A stretch of 64,000 bases of DNA from the NCBI GenBank assembly GCA_028291515.1, contig JAQGHU010000008.1:25278-89277 (forward strand), written 5' to 3'. The translations under genes were made by a program, and so were the position numbers. Positions within the stretch are counted from its first letter, which is position 1. Every line of letters begins with the position of its first letter. Source of the stretch: Schlesneria sp. (GTDB lineage Bacteria; Planctomycetota; Planctomycetia; Planctomycetales; Planctomycetaceae). Of the stretch, positions 1-9,469 are shown in pieces. Under the pieces are notes generated by a model. The model saw nothing but the letters and a program-made list of their open reading frames with translations. It did no database searches and was not told where the DNA came from.

Positions 1-705
1 AACATCATCTGTCAGCGACACTCGGCCATTGATTTTGATGAGGTGTTGAGTGGCGGCAAAATCTTGTTGGCGAATCTGTCCACCGGCCGTTTGACGGAAA
101 AAATCGCCGGGACGTTGGGCAGTTTTCTGGTGACCAAGATCGTCAATGCGGCCTTCCGGCGGACCCACCTCCCCGCTGACCAGCGGCGACCGTGGCATTT
201 ATATGTCGACGAATTTCAGGCGTTCATGAATCTGTCGGTGGGCTTTGAGCGGATTCTGGCCGAGGCGCGCAAGACGGGATTGGTGCTCGCGGGGCTCGCG
301 AACCAGTACGTCGGGCAGATCACACCGACGGTGCGCCAAGCGATCTTCGGCAACGTCGGAACACTGATTGTGTTCAGACTCGGAATGGATGACGCTCAAC
401 TCGTCTCTCGAGAATTAGGAGCATTCACTGCCGAAGAAGTGCTCAATCTCGGCGTCGGTGAGGCGTTCGTCCGTAGCGGGATGTCCGCCGACACGTATAA
501 CCTGCAATCTCACCCGAAACCTGCGCAACTTGAGATTGATCCGACACCCCGCATTCGAGAGCGAAATCGCGATACCTACGCGAGACCGATTGCAGACGTC
601 GAGCTGGAAACGGGCGGAAACTCGGCGGTACAACTGTCGAATCGGACTGATACGAGTTGGATGACAGACCCAGAAGATCCATCGGAAGATGATTTGGTTG
701 TTTGA
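1..705 (+). CDS. Type IV coupling-protein ATPase (VirD4/TraG-like), C-terminal part
   Basis: The frame is open at base 1, so only the last 234 residues are present. A Walker-B-like strand, LYVDEF, lies near residue 67 and is followed by a sensor-type segment, GLANQYVGQI, near residue 98. This arrangement, ending in the LGAFTAEEVLNLGVGEAFVRSG-type region, is that of the TraM-recognition/AAA-10 domain of conjugative coupling ATPases. Family members are membrane-anchored hexamers that feed relaxase-bound DNA to a type IV secretion channel. The acidic tail (DPEDPSEDD) is not diagnostic. The gene faces the neighbouring RHS cluster, which is on the other strand. It marks the left end of the window as conjugative or mobilisable DNA. 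The upstream N-terminus (Walker A, membrane helices) cannot be seen. Confidence 0.75.
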   Translation, partial: NIICQRHSAIDFDEVLSGGKILLANLSTGRLTEKIAGTLGSFLVTKIVNAAFRRTHLPADQRRPWHLYVDEFQAFMNLSVGFERILAEARKTGLVLAGLANQYVGQITPTVRQAIFGNVGTLIVFRLGMDDAQLVSRELGAFTAEEVLNLGVGEAFVRSGMSADTYNLQSHPKPAQLEIDPTPRIRERNRDTYARPIADVELETGGNSAVQLSNRTDTSWMTDPEDPSEDDLVV

Positions 706-822
706 ACTACGGAACCCGGTAATACCATTTGCGACCTGCAGATCCTCAGCCTCTTTCCATCACATTTTCCTCTGAAAAATGTGACTCTCTTGTTTGCGCC
801 CATAACTGGGGCCTTTGATTCA

Positions 823-1500
823 TCACTGAATCGAGATTTCCTTCAGTGGCGGAGTCATCCGTGGTAGATTGCCGCGACGGCAGACGAGCGCCCCGGCTTC
901 CGTCTCAAAGAATGTTCCCTCTTCGAGGGAATCGATCCACTTCGCTTCGGCATGACTCCAGAAGGCGGCAGCAACCTCGGTGATGCCGATCTGATGCGCT
1001 CCGATCGCCAACAACCATTTCGACTCATAGCGAAACGTCGTGATCTCCATGCTCTGCCCTTTCGTGTTCGGCCACAGGTGCGAACCCGGTGGCAACGACT
1101 TGATCACGTTGCGCGACTGGTCAAACCAAGTGTGATCGGTCAGGCCGTTGCCGACCGTACCGGTGCTCGGATCAACGCCGTAGCGGATCGTCTGATAGGC
1201 CCGGCCCTGATCGTCATAGTTCGTTTCGGCGAGCTCGATCAGATACCCGGCGGCCGTGGTGTCGTACCGTTCGACCTTCACGACCCGGTTGAGGTTGTCG
1301 TAGTACCGCTTCTCGAAGTAATCGACTTCGCCGTCCGTCGCCACCAGCCGGTTGCGGAAATCGTAGGCCAGCGACGACACGCGCGCGGTCGTGCCGTTCA
1401 GCACGGCGAGATAAATCGGCTTGTGTATCTGCGCGAGCCGACTCTGTTCGTCGTGCTCGTAGTCGGTCACCAGGTTCTTGCCGCCTCCCGGCCGGAACGT
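823..1500 (-). pseudogene. Orphan RHS/YD-repeat fragment
   Basis: About 100 residues here align with an internal stretch of the large RHS protein encoded near 5100-5480. They share SLAYDFRNR, TDGE-DYF, YYDNL-RVVK-ERYDT, IRYGVDPSTG and NVIKSLP blocks. Upstream in the same frame, YIYSGSTFRPGGGKNLVTDYEHD-like residues continue the repeat until a stop near 1588, so there is no proper start. After the KSLPPGSHLWP block the homology stops, and about 75 unrelated residues follow (GAHQIGITEVAAAFWSHAEAKW and on). It is best read as a remnant or displaced module of an RHS gene with a foreign tail. It follows a small membrane-protein gene, an order that recalls displaced RHS tip/immunity modules, although the retained part is mid-repeat rather than the core. 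Confidence 0.6.
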
Positions 1501-1584
1501 TGATCCGCTGTATATGTACCTATCCCCTTTGCCGAGCCTAGGGTGTTTGCTCAGGTGTCGACGCGGTCCCCTCGCAGGGCTTTC

Positions 1585-1938
1585 CTACGGGATTAACGAC
1601 CGCCGCAGTGAACGACTACCAACAACAATTGTCACTTCGCAATTGCTGGCGTCTACCGAAATCGAAACAGACTCCGATCGATTGTAGGTGTCCGACACCA
1701 ATGACGAACTAGATCTGCCATTTGTATGGGGCCACGACATTTCCGCGTAGACGCCATCCTTTGTGTTTATGACCGCTATATCAACGATATGGCCAGAGCA
1801 CGCCACTCTCTCGCGTGCTATCACCGCGCCCCGGGTAAACATCAGAATTACAACCACACACACAACAGCTATGCAAATAGCGATACACACGCTCAGGAGC
1901 ACATGACGCTTCCGCACTACAACATTGCCGCCACTCAT
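1585..1938 (-). CDS. Small single-pass membrane protein downstream of RHS gene
   Basis: Starting at the ATG at 1938, which has GAGAGA just upstream, the product has 117 residues. A longer start at 1983 is open but lacks a ribosome site. A short basic N-terminus (VVVRKRH) precedes one strongly hydrophobic helix at about residues 12-35. A roughly 80-residue domain with two cysteines (VACSGH, DASNCEV) follows and is probably outside the membrane. The gene lies 99 bases after the RHS gene on the same strand. I do not recognise a family. By position it could be the immunity partner of a toxic RHS C-terminus, but nothing in the sequence proves that. Confidence 0.55.
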   Translation of the reverse strand: MSGGNVVVRKRHVLLSVCIAICIAVVCVVVILMFTRGAVIARERVACSGHIVDIAVINTKDGVYAEMSWPHTNGRSSSSLVSDTYNRSESVSISVDASNCEVTIVVGSRSLRRSLIP

Positions 1939-2037
1939 GATATCTCTCTCAGTGTCGCTGTCGATTCCACGAAACTGGTCCATGGTACGAAATAATGGGT
2001 TCCTACGGATCTAAAATGCACCCGCGCAGGGGAGCAT

Positions 2038-5000
2038 CTATTTGTATCCTCCAGGGAACAGCTTATCTTCGTCAGCTTTGCAGCAGTTGCAGCTAACTTT
2101 GATTGTTCCGGTATCGGCACTATTGAGGCGCGCGTAATTACTGCCAGCATCGCCCTTGGCGGCATCGCGCTGGCCGTAGACATCTAGCTTCGCGTAGAGA
2201 TCAAATTTCCCGTAGATCAGCAATAATGGAACATCGGACGCTTGTGTGGACGTGCTTCCTTGTAGACCCTTCGAAGTGCAGCGTGACCTGCAGCACAGTT
2301 CCACAAAGATAATGTCAAGTGGGTTGCAAGTGAGATATTCGTCCACCGCCGAGAGAGTGTCGTTGAACCCAACTGGGCGCGGCCCCATAATCCAAGGCAG
2401 ATCTTGCTCCCCGCAGTCACCCACTACCTTCAACCTTCCGCTCGCAGGGCACGTCACCTCAGCTTCGGCGCAGATTTTGGAAATACCTCCACAGCCCAAG
2501 GTCGACGACGCGGGTACATCTTTATTGATCTTGTCAAGAATGTTCACGATTCCGCCTACCGTGACACCGCCACCGCCAGCAGCACCAGCACCACCTGCAC
2601 CAGCACCACCTGCTCCGGCAGCACCAGCACCACCTGCACCAACAGCGATGCCTTGCATTCCGGTTGGATCCGTCTGCGAGGGTACGAACCAGCCAGCGTA
2701 AGTGCTTGCGCCATTCGGGTAGAGAATTGGATCTCGCGTAACGAAAGTGCCAACATTTGAGTCAAACCATCGGTTCCGAAACAGGTACAATTGAATTACG
2801 GTATTAAATCGCTGTCCAGTGAACAGCACTTCACTTGCAATTGCAGACGCCACACGGACGGTGCCCATTGTTCCATCCAAGAACATTGGCGACCCAAACG
2901 GCGAATAGAGGTATCGCTCCTGAGCAGTTGCAGACGTATCGATCAAAGCGACAACGTTCCAGTTGGCATCTTGGAGTCCGTATAGCCGTTCGTCCAGCGT
3001 ACCGTCGCCGTTGGTATCCCTGTCGCGGAGCACAAGGTCGTCAACATATCTCCGTCCCCAGATCTGCTGTAGCTCAGAGGTCGTCGAGTTCGGACTCGTC
3101 CCGAGACGTTCCTCGATCGATTGCCATTCCGACGTATAATAGAGATGTCGCGTTTCCGAAAGTGTTCCGCTAGCGTAGTTCTCCCGTTTCGTTCGGAACG
3201 TGCGAGCATCGTAGGCGTTCTGCTGAACGGTATTGGACGAAGTGGTGTCGACGAGCTTGACCAGCCGACTCCAAGCATCATAGGAGGCCGTATAACTCTT
3301 CGTCGGATCGACCGGTTGGGGAACGGTCGTGGTATTTCCGGTGGCATCATAGGCGGGAGTGATCCAAGCGGCTCCGATCGAGTTGGTGATGCTACTGATT
3401 TCATTGACCTGATTGGCGGTTCGAGATTGAACTAACGTGGACGATCCACCGGTGGCGGCCTCCCGGAACCCGTACCAATTACTCGTGGGGTCCAGGCTCC
3501 AGCACTGCGCAAAGTTCTCGCCCGTTACGCCGGTATTCGAACCATTCAGCAGCCCGCGCTGCATGTCCTTCAGACGGTGCAGCCCGTCATACGAGTAGAG
3601 TTCATCGAAGTTCTTGCCAAGCGACTGGGCGACGAGATCGGCTCGCCAGAGTCGGTCACTGGCCCGGTCATAGCCGTACTTCAGGCGCGCTGTATCTGTC
3701 GAGTGTCCGTTGTCGTACCAGCGGCAGTCCTTCACCCGGCCAAACCGGTCCCAACCGCTGTAGATGTCGCCCGTGTCCGGGTCATTTGTCCCGGAAAGAT
3801 CGACGAGCGTGTACTTGACCTGGGGCTGCGTATAGTCGACCTCGACATAAGCTCCCAGGCCGACGAACGAGTAGTCCGCGAGATGGGTCGCTGAGATGTC
3901 GTTGTCGATGAGACTATTGATCCGGCTGACCGCGTCATCAATCCCATCTGCGGTCCCGTAGCCATACGTGAGGATGCGGCCATTCGGATATGTCAGCGTG
4001 GTGGGACGGGTCGTATTGGCGCTCCCGTCGGCGTAGCCGTACTGGACCTTGGGACTCGTGCTAGTGTTCACTGCGCCGCCGTGTTCCTGATAGTCGGTGA
4101 TCAACTGCCTGAACGTGTTGTAAACGAATTGGCATTCATTTACGACGCTGCCAGAGGAGGCGCTGGCATTGTTCCAACTGGTGAGCTTGGTCGCCATGCC
4201 TCGCACCTCATAGCTGGTCGACAACCGCAACACGGCCGTATCGACGCCCGAGCCCGATGTCGTGACTCGGTCATGGGTGGAACGTCCCAGTTCGTCGAAC
4301 TCATAAACATGGACGCAGCCACGCTGATCGGTCAGTCCTCGTCGTTGTCCCTGACGATTATACGAATACGACACGACATCGCTACCCCCTGTCGAGTCGG
4401 GATAGGTCACCGATCGCAGCAGTTGACTCGAAGCGATGTCCGAATTGCTGAGCGTCGTTCCATAGGTCCAGGTCGTCGTTTGATCGCCGGTCCGTCCATT
4501 CACTGCCACCAGGGTTGCCTGTTGTCCGTCGGGCGTGAACGTGAATTCCGTAGTCCGGTTGATGTCGTCTGAAGGGGCACAGCTTCCACCCGAAGAACTA
4601 CTGGATGACGACGAAGAACTGCTCAACTTATAGTTATCGATCTGCAGGATATTCCTGCCGACGGCATCGTATCCAAACCTCGTTACCATCCCAGCCGGAT
4701 CGGTGGTGTCGAGAGTGTTTCCTGCACTGTCAAATGACGTACGGGCGACAAGGACGAAATCTGACGCCACTGGCACGGTATTCGGGCGAGAAAGTGCGGC
4801 GCCGCCATTCGTTCCGTAATTTGCACTCGCTACCATCCTGCCGATGCCATCATGCCAGCTTGCTCCGTAAGTGACTCGCGCCTTCGGAGTTGTGGTTGGA
4901 TTCTGGAGTTCCCCTTTCTGGGTATCTGGCGCATTGTGATACCGCTGCATGGATGTCATCTGGATGGCGTTGTTCGCAGAATCGTAACTGGTTTCGGACT

Positions 5001-8000
5001 GTTCTAAAATCACGTCATTCGTCACGGTCAGCGCATCGGCGTAGGAGGTCTCAGTAAGATCGTAGCCACTGTAGCGGAACGTCGTCCGCCCCAAGCTATC
5101 GAACCTGTTCTTCGTAAACAGGCTCGATCCAGCTGGCAACGACTTGATGACGTTCCCCGCCGCGTCGTACCACGTGTTATCCGTCAGTCCGTAACCAACT
5201 GCGCCGGTCGAGGGGTCGACTCCATAGCGAATCGACTGATAAACGCGTCCGAGATCGTCGAACATTGTTTCGCTCCGCGCGATGAGATGACCTACCTCGG
5301 CAGTATCGTATCGTTCCGTCTTCACGACACGGCTGAGATTGTCATAGTAGACCTTCTGGAAGTAGTCGATCTCGCCATCTGTCGTGACCCTACGGTTGCG
5401 GAAATCGTAGGCCAGCGAGGTGACGCGTGTTGTCGATGAATCCACATATTGAGTCAATTCGGTCAGATTGCCGTCACCGCCATCGAGACCGTCGTCGTAC
5501 TCATTGTCTGTAACAATCACCATGTTGTTATCAGGATCGACTCCACCACCGGTGGGATCGTTTTCCGTCGCCCCATCATCGTTGGTACCGATATACATCC
5601 CGATCACGAGTCCTCGCGGCTCGTAAACGAGATCCGTGATGGTCCCGCCAGGACTGACAGTCCTGTTTCTTCGTTTCATCACGTCGTAGCCGTAGTCGGT
5701 CTCGTCATAGTTCGCTCCTGAGGTGCCAGCACCCGAAACGGGGATTGTGTGATAAACCCGTTGAGACGCAGCGAGGCAGCAATCGGTGTACTGATTCGTC
5801 GCCCAGCGGGTAAAGCTCGTTTGCGGGAAGGCCTCCGCTCCCCCGCCAGCAGCGGAAATGATCGCTGGCAGGCTCCCTGATGTCGTGTAGGCAGCCGCCT
5901 CGATCTGCTCGTTGATGCGACCGTTGGCGTCCATCTTCGTAATCGAAACCGGATTGATCAGTGTGTAAGTGTAGCTCGGACTGCTTCCCGTTGCGAAACC
6001 CTGTCCTGAATACGTGATGTGGTTGATATCGTCGTAGACTACCCAGGAGGCCGTCCGAATTAGAGTCGCTGTCCCGTTCAGATCGATGGTATGGCTCGGG
6101 CCGAGCGTCTGCGTAATTCTCCCTTGGGAGTCGTGTTCCAGATCGGTCACGAGATCGAGTCCACCCCCAGAAGGCGTCGTCCAGCCGGCCGGGGTATCGG
6201 TATAGAGCGACGTATCGACATCCTGAACCTGCTGAGTCACCGCTCCAGTGGGGATATCATAGCTGATCCTAGTGATGAACCCGCGTTCGTCCATCTTCCA
6301 CGTCAGATTGCCATAGGAATCGAAGTATTCGCGATTCGTGTTGGCCACTCCCGATCCATTCTGATCGGTCAGGATGGCCGGCAGCGTGGTGATGTGCTGC
6401 TGCACGGCGCAGGTGCCGCTGTAGAACGAATAGCAGTGACTGGTGACGATGGTCTTGGCGGGATCGGTGTCAGACGGATAGGACGTGGAATTTGCCAACA
6501 GCCACACCCCAGACCCGCCCGCCCCGGCCGAGGACGAAGAACTGGAGGACGAGGAACTTGACCCGCAGCCGCAGTTCGTCCCACACTGACAGTATTCCAT
6601 CGACTGCTGCAGGATGATCGTTCCCAATTGTCCCTCCTGAACTCCCCGGCTGGACACAAACCCTGACGCCTCGTGATAGGTATAGACATCGATCAGGCCT
6701 TCGTCGTCGCGCAGGTGCTGGAACGTGTGCGTTCCACTGTCGTAGCTCATCAGGTCTGCAAGGGTCTCATCATAGCCCGCCACGGCGGATGGACGAGCAC
6801 GCAGGATCGGTTTTGCCTTCGCATCGTATCGCCAGAAGTCGATCCACTGGTTGCTCCCCGAGAGAAACACTTTCAGCATCACCTGACCGGCGTAGTTCGA
6901 GTAGACGATGTTCTGATTGCCGTCCGGCAAGGTTTCGATCGTCTTCGTCTGCCAGTTGTTGTAGCCGTTCGCGAAGGTGCTGGTCGCATACGAAAACTCA
7001 TAAGTCTGCGAACCGCTCTTGACCGTCTCCAGAATCACACGACGCTGGCTGTCATATTCAAAGTAGTAATCCGCATAGAGCGACAGCGTGGCATCCGAAG
7101 CGGTCAGCGGGTCATGTCCATCGGCGACCATCCGATCATAGGCAGAGGCATTGAGCGCGTACTTCAGCAGATCCACGACCGAGCTCGTGCCGCCGCCCGA
7201 ACTGCTACTGCTGCTGGAGGACGATGACGATGAGGACCCCATGAAGTAGTAGCGGTAATAGTCGGTTCCCATATCCTGCCAGGCAGTCCCCGACCAGACG
7301 GATTTGGTCGCCGTTTTGAGGTCGCCTGCACCGCCGTGCGAGTCTCCCGTAGAATAGTAGGCGTAGCTCGCACGAGAGACATCCAGCCAAGCGCCGGCCC
7401 CGATCTGCCGCTGGAGTGTCACCGAGAGCAACAATGGCGTCTGCGAATCAGGATTGTCGTAGGTGTACGCCAGTTGCTCCGTGACGATTCCGGCCGGGGT
7501 GGTCGCCGTGCGCTGGACTTGGCTGATGTTGGAACCATTGGTCGTCCAGTCGGTGACCGTGATCGTGTTCCCCGCCGCATCGACTTGACTCAAGAACTTT
7601 CCGGTCACGGCGGAATAGCTCACCGTGCTGCCGTCTTCGTTGGTCTGCAGATAGGTCGAGCCCAGATAGCTCATCTGGATCTTGGAACCGTAGGATGCCT
7701 GGTAACTGCTGCCACTAAGCGTAAATGGCATCGTCGTGCCATCGCTGGAGACCAGTCGCACCTTCGGTGCTGCACCGAAAGTGGTGCCGTCGAACGTGAA
7801 CGATAGCAGCGGCCATTGAGAGACTTGCCAACTGTTGCCGAGTCCGAGATTGGTGTTTCGGGCGGGAAGATTCCCGTAAGACCTGGTCATTCCCCAGCCC
7901 TGACCGTAGCCGTCAGCTCCCGCTAAATCGCTGCTGCCGAGCTGAATGCTCCCGTTGCTGTAGCGAACTGGACCATCGCTGACCGGAGTCGCCCCTGCGG

Positions 8001-8103
8001 CCAGCGCCTGACAGAGCAGACAGTTCTCCTCATCATACGGACAGTTGATGTCGTCGGGATCCGGAAAGATAAGCTTCGTAGCGCCGATTGAGACCGAAGC
8101 CAT
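2038..8103 (-). CDS. Giant RHS/YD-repeat protein with poly-serine linkers
   Basis: This 2021-residue protein is built of many YD repeats (patterns such as YDxxGNxxxxxxPxGxxxxYxYDxxGR). The RHS core signature RNRWFDSNVGTFVTRDPI and a closing DPTG lie at about residues 1770-1815, followed by a Gly/Ala-rich hinge and a roughly 170-residue variable C-terminus with paired cysteines (CNCCKADED near the end). In polymorphic toxins this tip is cleaved inside the RHS shell and carries the effector. Three poly-serine runs (residues 290-302, 515-525 and 1161-1171) interrupt the repeats; the second directly follows a Cys motif (CQCGTNCGCG). No obvious Sec signal is present. The start has a clear GAGGAG ribosome site. 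The neighbours on the same strand are the Cys-rich protein, HldE and the GT9 mega-enzyme, which may modify it. Confidence 0.9.
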   Translation of the reverse strand: MASVSIGATKLIFPDPDDINCPYDEENCLLCQALAAGATPVSDGPVRYSNGSIQLGSSDLAGADGYGQGWGMTRSYGNLPARNTNLGLGNSWQVSQWPLLSFTFDGTTFGAAPKVRLVSSDGTTMPFTLSGSSYQASYGSKIQMSYLGSTYLQTNEDGSTVSYSAVTGKFLSQVDAAGNTITVTDWTTNGSNISQVQRTATTPAGIVTEQLAYTYDNPDSQTPLLLSVTLQRQIGAGAWLDVSRASYAYYSTGDSHGGAGDLKTATKSVWSGTAWQDMGTDYYRYYFMGSSSSSSSSSSSSSGGGTSSVVDLLKYALNASAYDRMVADGHDPLTASDATLSLYADYYFEYDSQRRVILETVKSGSQTYEFSYATSTFANGYNNWQTKTIETLPDGNQNIVYSNYAGQVMLKVFLSGSNQWIDFWRYDAKAKPILRARPSAVAGYDETLADLMSYDSGTHTFQHLRDDEGLIDVYTYHEASGFVSSRGVQEGQLGTIILQQSMEYCQCGTNCGCGSSSSSSSSSSSAGAGGSGVWLLANSTSYPSDTDPAKTIVTSHCYSFYSGTCAVQQHITTLPAILTDQNGSGVANTNREYFDSYGNLTWKMDERGFITRISYDIPTGAVTQQVQDVDTSLYTDTPAGWTTPSGGGLDLVTDLEHDSQGRITQTLGPSHTIDLNGTATLIRTASWVVYDDINHITYSGQGFATGSSPSYTYTLINPVSITKMDANGRINEQIEAAAYTTSGSLPAIISAAGGGAEAFPQTSFTRWATNQYTDCCLAASQRVYHTIPVSGAGTSGANYDETDYGYDVMKRRNRTVSPGGTITDLVYEPRGLVIGMYIGTNDDGATENDPTGGGVDPDNNMVIVTDNEYDDGLDGGDGNLTELTQYVDSSTTRVTSLAYDFRNRRVTTDGEIDYFQKVYYDNLSRVVKTERYDTAEVGHLIARSETMFDDLGRVYQSIRYGVDPSTGAVGYGLTDNTWYDAAGNVIKSLPAGSSLFTKNRFDSLGRTTFRYSGYDLTETSYADALTVTNDVILEQSETSYDSANNAIQMTSMQRYHNAPDTQKGELQNPTTTPKARVTYGASWHDGIGRMVASANYGTNGGAALSRPNTVPVASDFVLVARTSFDSAGNTLDTTDPAGMVTRFGYDAVGRNILQIDNYKLSSSSSSSSSSSGGSCAPSDDINRTTEFTFTPDGQQATLVAVNGRTGDQTTTWTYGTTLSNSDIASSQLLRSVTYPDSTGGSDVVSYSYNRQGQRRGLTDQRGCVHVYEFDELGRSTHDRVTTSGSGVDTAVLRLSTSYEVRGMATKLTSWNNASASSGSVVNECQFVYNTFRQLITDYQEHGGAVNTSTSPKVQYGYADGSANTTRPTTLTYPNGRILTYGYGTADGIDDAVSRINSLIDNDISATHLADYSFVGLGAYVEVDYTQPQVKYTLVDLSGTNDPDTGDIYSGWDRFGRVKDCRWYDNGHSTDTARLKYGYDRASDRLWRADLVAQSLGKNFDELYSYDGLHRLKDMQRGLLNGSNTGVTGENFAQCWSLDPTSNWYGFREAATGGSSTLVQSRTANQVNEISSITNSIGAAWITPAYDATGNTTTVPQPVDPTKSYTASYDAWSRLVKLVDTTSSNTVQQNAYDARTFRTKRENYASGTLSETRHLYYTSEWQSIEERLGTSPNSTTSELQQIWGRRYVDDLVLRDRDTNGDGTLDERLYGLQDANWNVVALIDTSATAQERYLYSPFGSPMFLDGTMGTVRVASAIASEVLFTGQRFNTVIQLYLFRNRWFDSNVGTFVTRDPILYPNGASTYAGWFVPSQTDPTGMQGIAVGAGGAGAAGAGGAGAGGAGAAGGGGVTVGGIVNILDKINKDVPASSTLGCGGISKICAEAEVTCPASGRLKVVGDCGEQDLPWIMGPRPVGFNDTLSAVDEYLTCNPLDIIFVELCCRSRCTSKGLQGSTSTQASDVPLLLIYGKFDLYAKLDVYGQRDAAKGDAGSNYARLNSADTGTIKVSCNCCKADEDKLFPGGYK
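2560..2650 (-). repeat. Gly/Ala hinge repeat inside RHS gene
   Basis: An imperfect repeat of a CACCAGCACCACCTG-type unit encodes the Gly/Ala-rich hinge between the RHS core and the variable C-terminal domain. It is coding, and it is a likely spot for recombination that swaps C-terminal tips. Confidence 0.7.
4591..4623 (-). repeat. Poly-serine run 3 (11 Ser)
   Basis: Eleven consecutive serine codons encode residues 1161-1171 of the RHS protein. The codons are mixed (AGC, AGT, TCT, TCG, TCA, TCC). This argues against simple triplet slippage and for selection on the serine run itself. Confidence 0.9.
6529..6561 (-). repeat. Poly-serine run 2 (11 Ser) after a Cys motif
   Basis: Eleven serines (residues 515-525), again in mixed codons, follow directly after CQCGTNCGCG and precede AGAGG in the RHS protein. 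Confidence 0.9.
7198..7236 (-). repeat. Poly-serine run 1 (13 Ser)
   Basis: Thirteen serines (residues 290-302) in mixed codons, followed by GGG. This is the longest of the three runs in the RHS protein. Confidence 0.9.
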
Positions 8104-8177
8104 GACATACTCCTCAGGAAACTATTTAGAGTTCGATGGTGTTCTTGGATTGCGAGGACGAGAGGGGCGAACGATCG

Positions 8178-8615
8178 CTACTCCCACTTACCGAGCGGAC
8201 ATTTTTCGGTCGCCAGCGCGAGTTTGTTGACGACTTGGTTCGTTGCGATGCAGGCACAGCCGCATTTTGAGCAATGGTTGTTCTGCAGAAATTCACATGT
8301 CTGACAGATGGTCAGCCGTGCTTCAATCTCTTCTTGTGACCGGCGCGGCATCCCGGCGACTGCCCAGCGCGCCATCGCCGAGGCGAAGTTCCAACCGCGA
8401 ATCAGCAGCGGTGGCAACGGGGGCGACGGCTCTGCTTCGGGAGCTTGCTCGCACCTCCGGTCCACGGTCTGTTCCAGCGACAGGGGAGCGAGCCCCCACG
8501 CGGCGCGATACGCATTGACCGACTGAGAACCATTTAAAGGCTTCCCCGGCACTTCGTTCCTGCAGATCGCCCGCTTGTAACCATTAAACTGTTCGCATTC
8601 TTCGAAATGATGCAT
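8178..8615 (-). CDS. Cys-rich zinc-ribbon-like protein
   Basis: The product has 145 residues. The first 100 are poorly structured (Pro/Glu-rich, SPPLPPLL), and the last 45 hold a dense cysteine cluster: CQTCEFL, then CSKCGCAC, then NKLALATEKCPLGKW. The C-x2-C, C-x2-C-x-C-x-C and CPLGKW pattern is typical of small zinc-ribbon or metal-binding domains found in phage and accessory clusters. I cannot assign a function. It lies 74 bases upstream of the RHS start on the same strand and downstream of an unknown secreted-looking gene, so all three are probably co-transcribed. The ribosome site is weak (GACGG before ATG), so the exact start is uncertain. Confidence 0.65.
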   Translation of the reverse strand: MHHFEECEQFNGYKRAICRNEVPGKPLNGSQSVNAYRAAWGLAPLSLEQTVDRRCEQAPEAEPSPPLPPLLIRGWNFASAMARWAVAGMPRRSQEEIEARLTICQTCEFLQNNHCSKCGCACIATNQVVNKLALATEKCPLGKWE

Positions 8616-8678
8616 GGGTCGTACCGTCGAGGAGTCCGTAGTTTCGAAGACGAATGCAGCCGAAAATCCGCAAGAGCA

Positions 8679-9404
8679 TTATGCCCTGACCGTGACCGTG
8701 ACTGCCGATTCCAGTGGCGGCGGGGGTTGGCAATTGCATTCTGGGATGATGTGCATTTCCATATGCTCGAAGACGGCCTCGAACGGATCGCAGGTCCAAC
8801 CAAGCGACGCGGGTTTACCCGTGGGTGAGGGGCTTCCGCTGCAGATGGGATGCATCCCTAGGCCCGTCACGTCGCAAACCATTTGGAACGACCAGACGGC
8901 CCCGTCACACGTCGCGATGTCGCCCATCCATCCGTCGCGGTCGCTGATAAATGTCAGCTGTCCTGTTGATCCAGTCGGGTTACAGTTGGGACAGGGACCA
9001 GCGCTGGTGATTTCCGCGGTCAACGTTCTCGGGACAACGCAACCGGGGCAACACGGATTGGAAGTTCCGGTCGCACTGACTCGAATCTGCATGCCCGCCG
9101 TACTGCAGGTTCCCTTCAATAGCTCTGAAGTATCGGAGATCGACAGCGGATAAGTTGTCACGACGTCGTTGACGGTGAAAGTGTCTGAGGCGATGACAAC
9201 AAGTCCTTTATTTTCTGAGGACTGATCTTGAACCAATTCGACAAGGACTTTGACCTCGCAGGCCGCGTCGGTGGAAAGCGGGATCTGGATGGTCCACGGT
9301 CCCTCTTTCGGCTTCCACAGTTCGGGAATGTTTGCAACCGCGGACAGCGGGGGATCCTGCAGACCGAGATTACTAGGAAGACCTATCGGGATTTCATAAG
9401 GCAT
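8679..9404 (-). CDS. Unknown Cys-containing protein, RHS cluster
   Basis: From the ATG at 9404 (GAGGAAATCGAC upstream) the product has 241 residues; an upstream alternative at 9455 lacks a ribosome site. It is rich in beta-type residues and shows spaced cysteine pairs (NPCCPGCVVP, GPCPNCNPTG, PECNCQPPPP) in its second half, which suggests metal or disulfide cross-links. There is no signal peptide or membrane helix. I do not recognise the family. It sits between HldE and the Cys-rich protein, all in the same direction, and may be an accessory or structural partner of the RHS protein. The evidence is positional only. Confidence 0.6.
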   Translation of the reverse strand: MPYEIPIGLPSNLGLQDPPLSAVANIPELWKPKEGPWTIQIPLSTDAACEVKVLVELVQDQSSENKGLVVIASDTFTVNDVVTTYPLSISDTSELLKGTCSTAGMQIRVSATGTSNPCCPGCVVPRTLTAEITSAGPCPNCNPTGSTGQLTFISDRDGWMGDIATCDGAVWSFQMVCDVTGLGMHPICSGSPSPTGKPASLGWTCDPFEAVFEHMEMHIIPECNCQPPPPLESAVTVTVRA

Positions 9405-9469
9405 GTCGATTTCCTCGCTGATGGTCGAGATTCGCAATCTGCTCTGAGCAGTCACGGATGAGTAGTTGC

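Noticed and set aside
952..1503. Plus-strand frame opposite the orphan RHS fragment
   Set aside because: Arg-rich antisense shadow with no recognisable domain.
2560..2650. Possible CRISPR-like or satellite repeat
   Set aside because: The repeat encodes the Gly/Ala hinge in frame, has no spacers, and lies inside the RHS gene.
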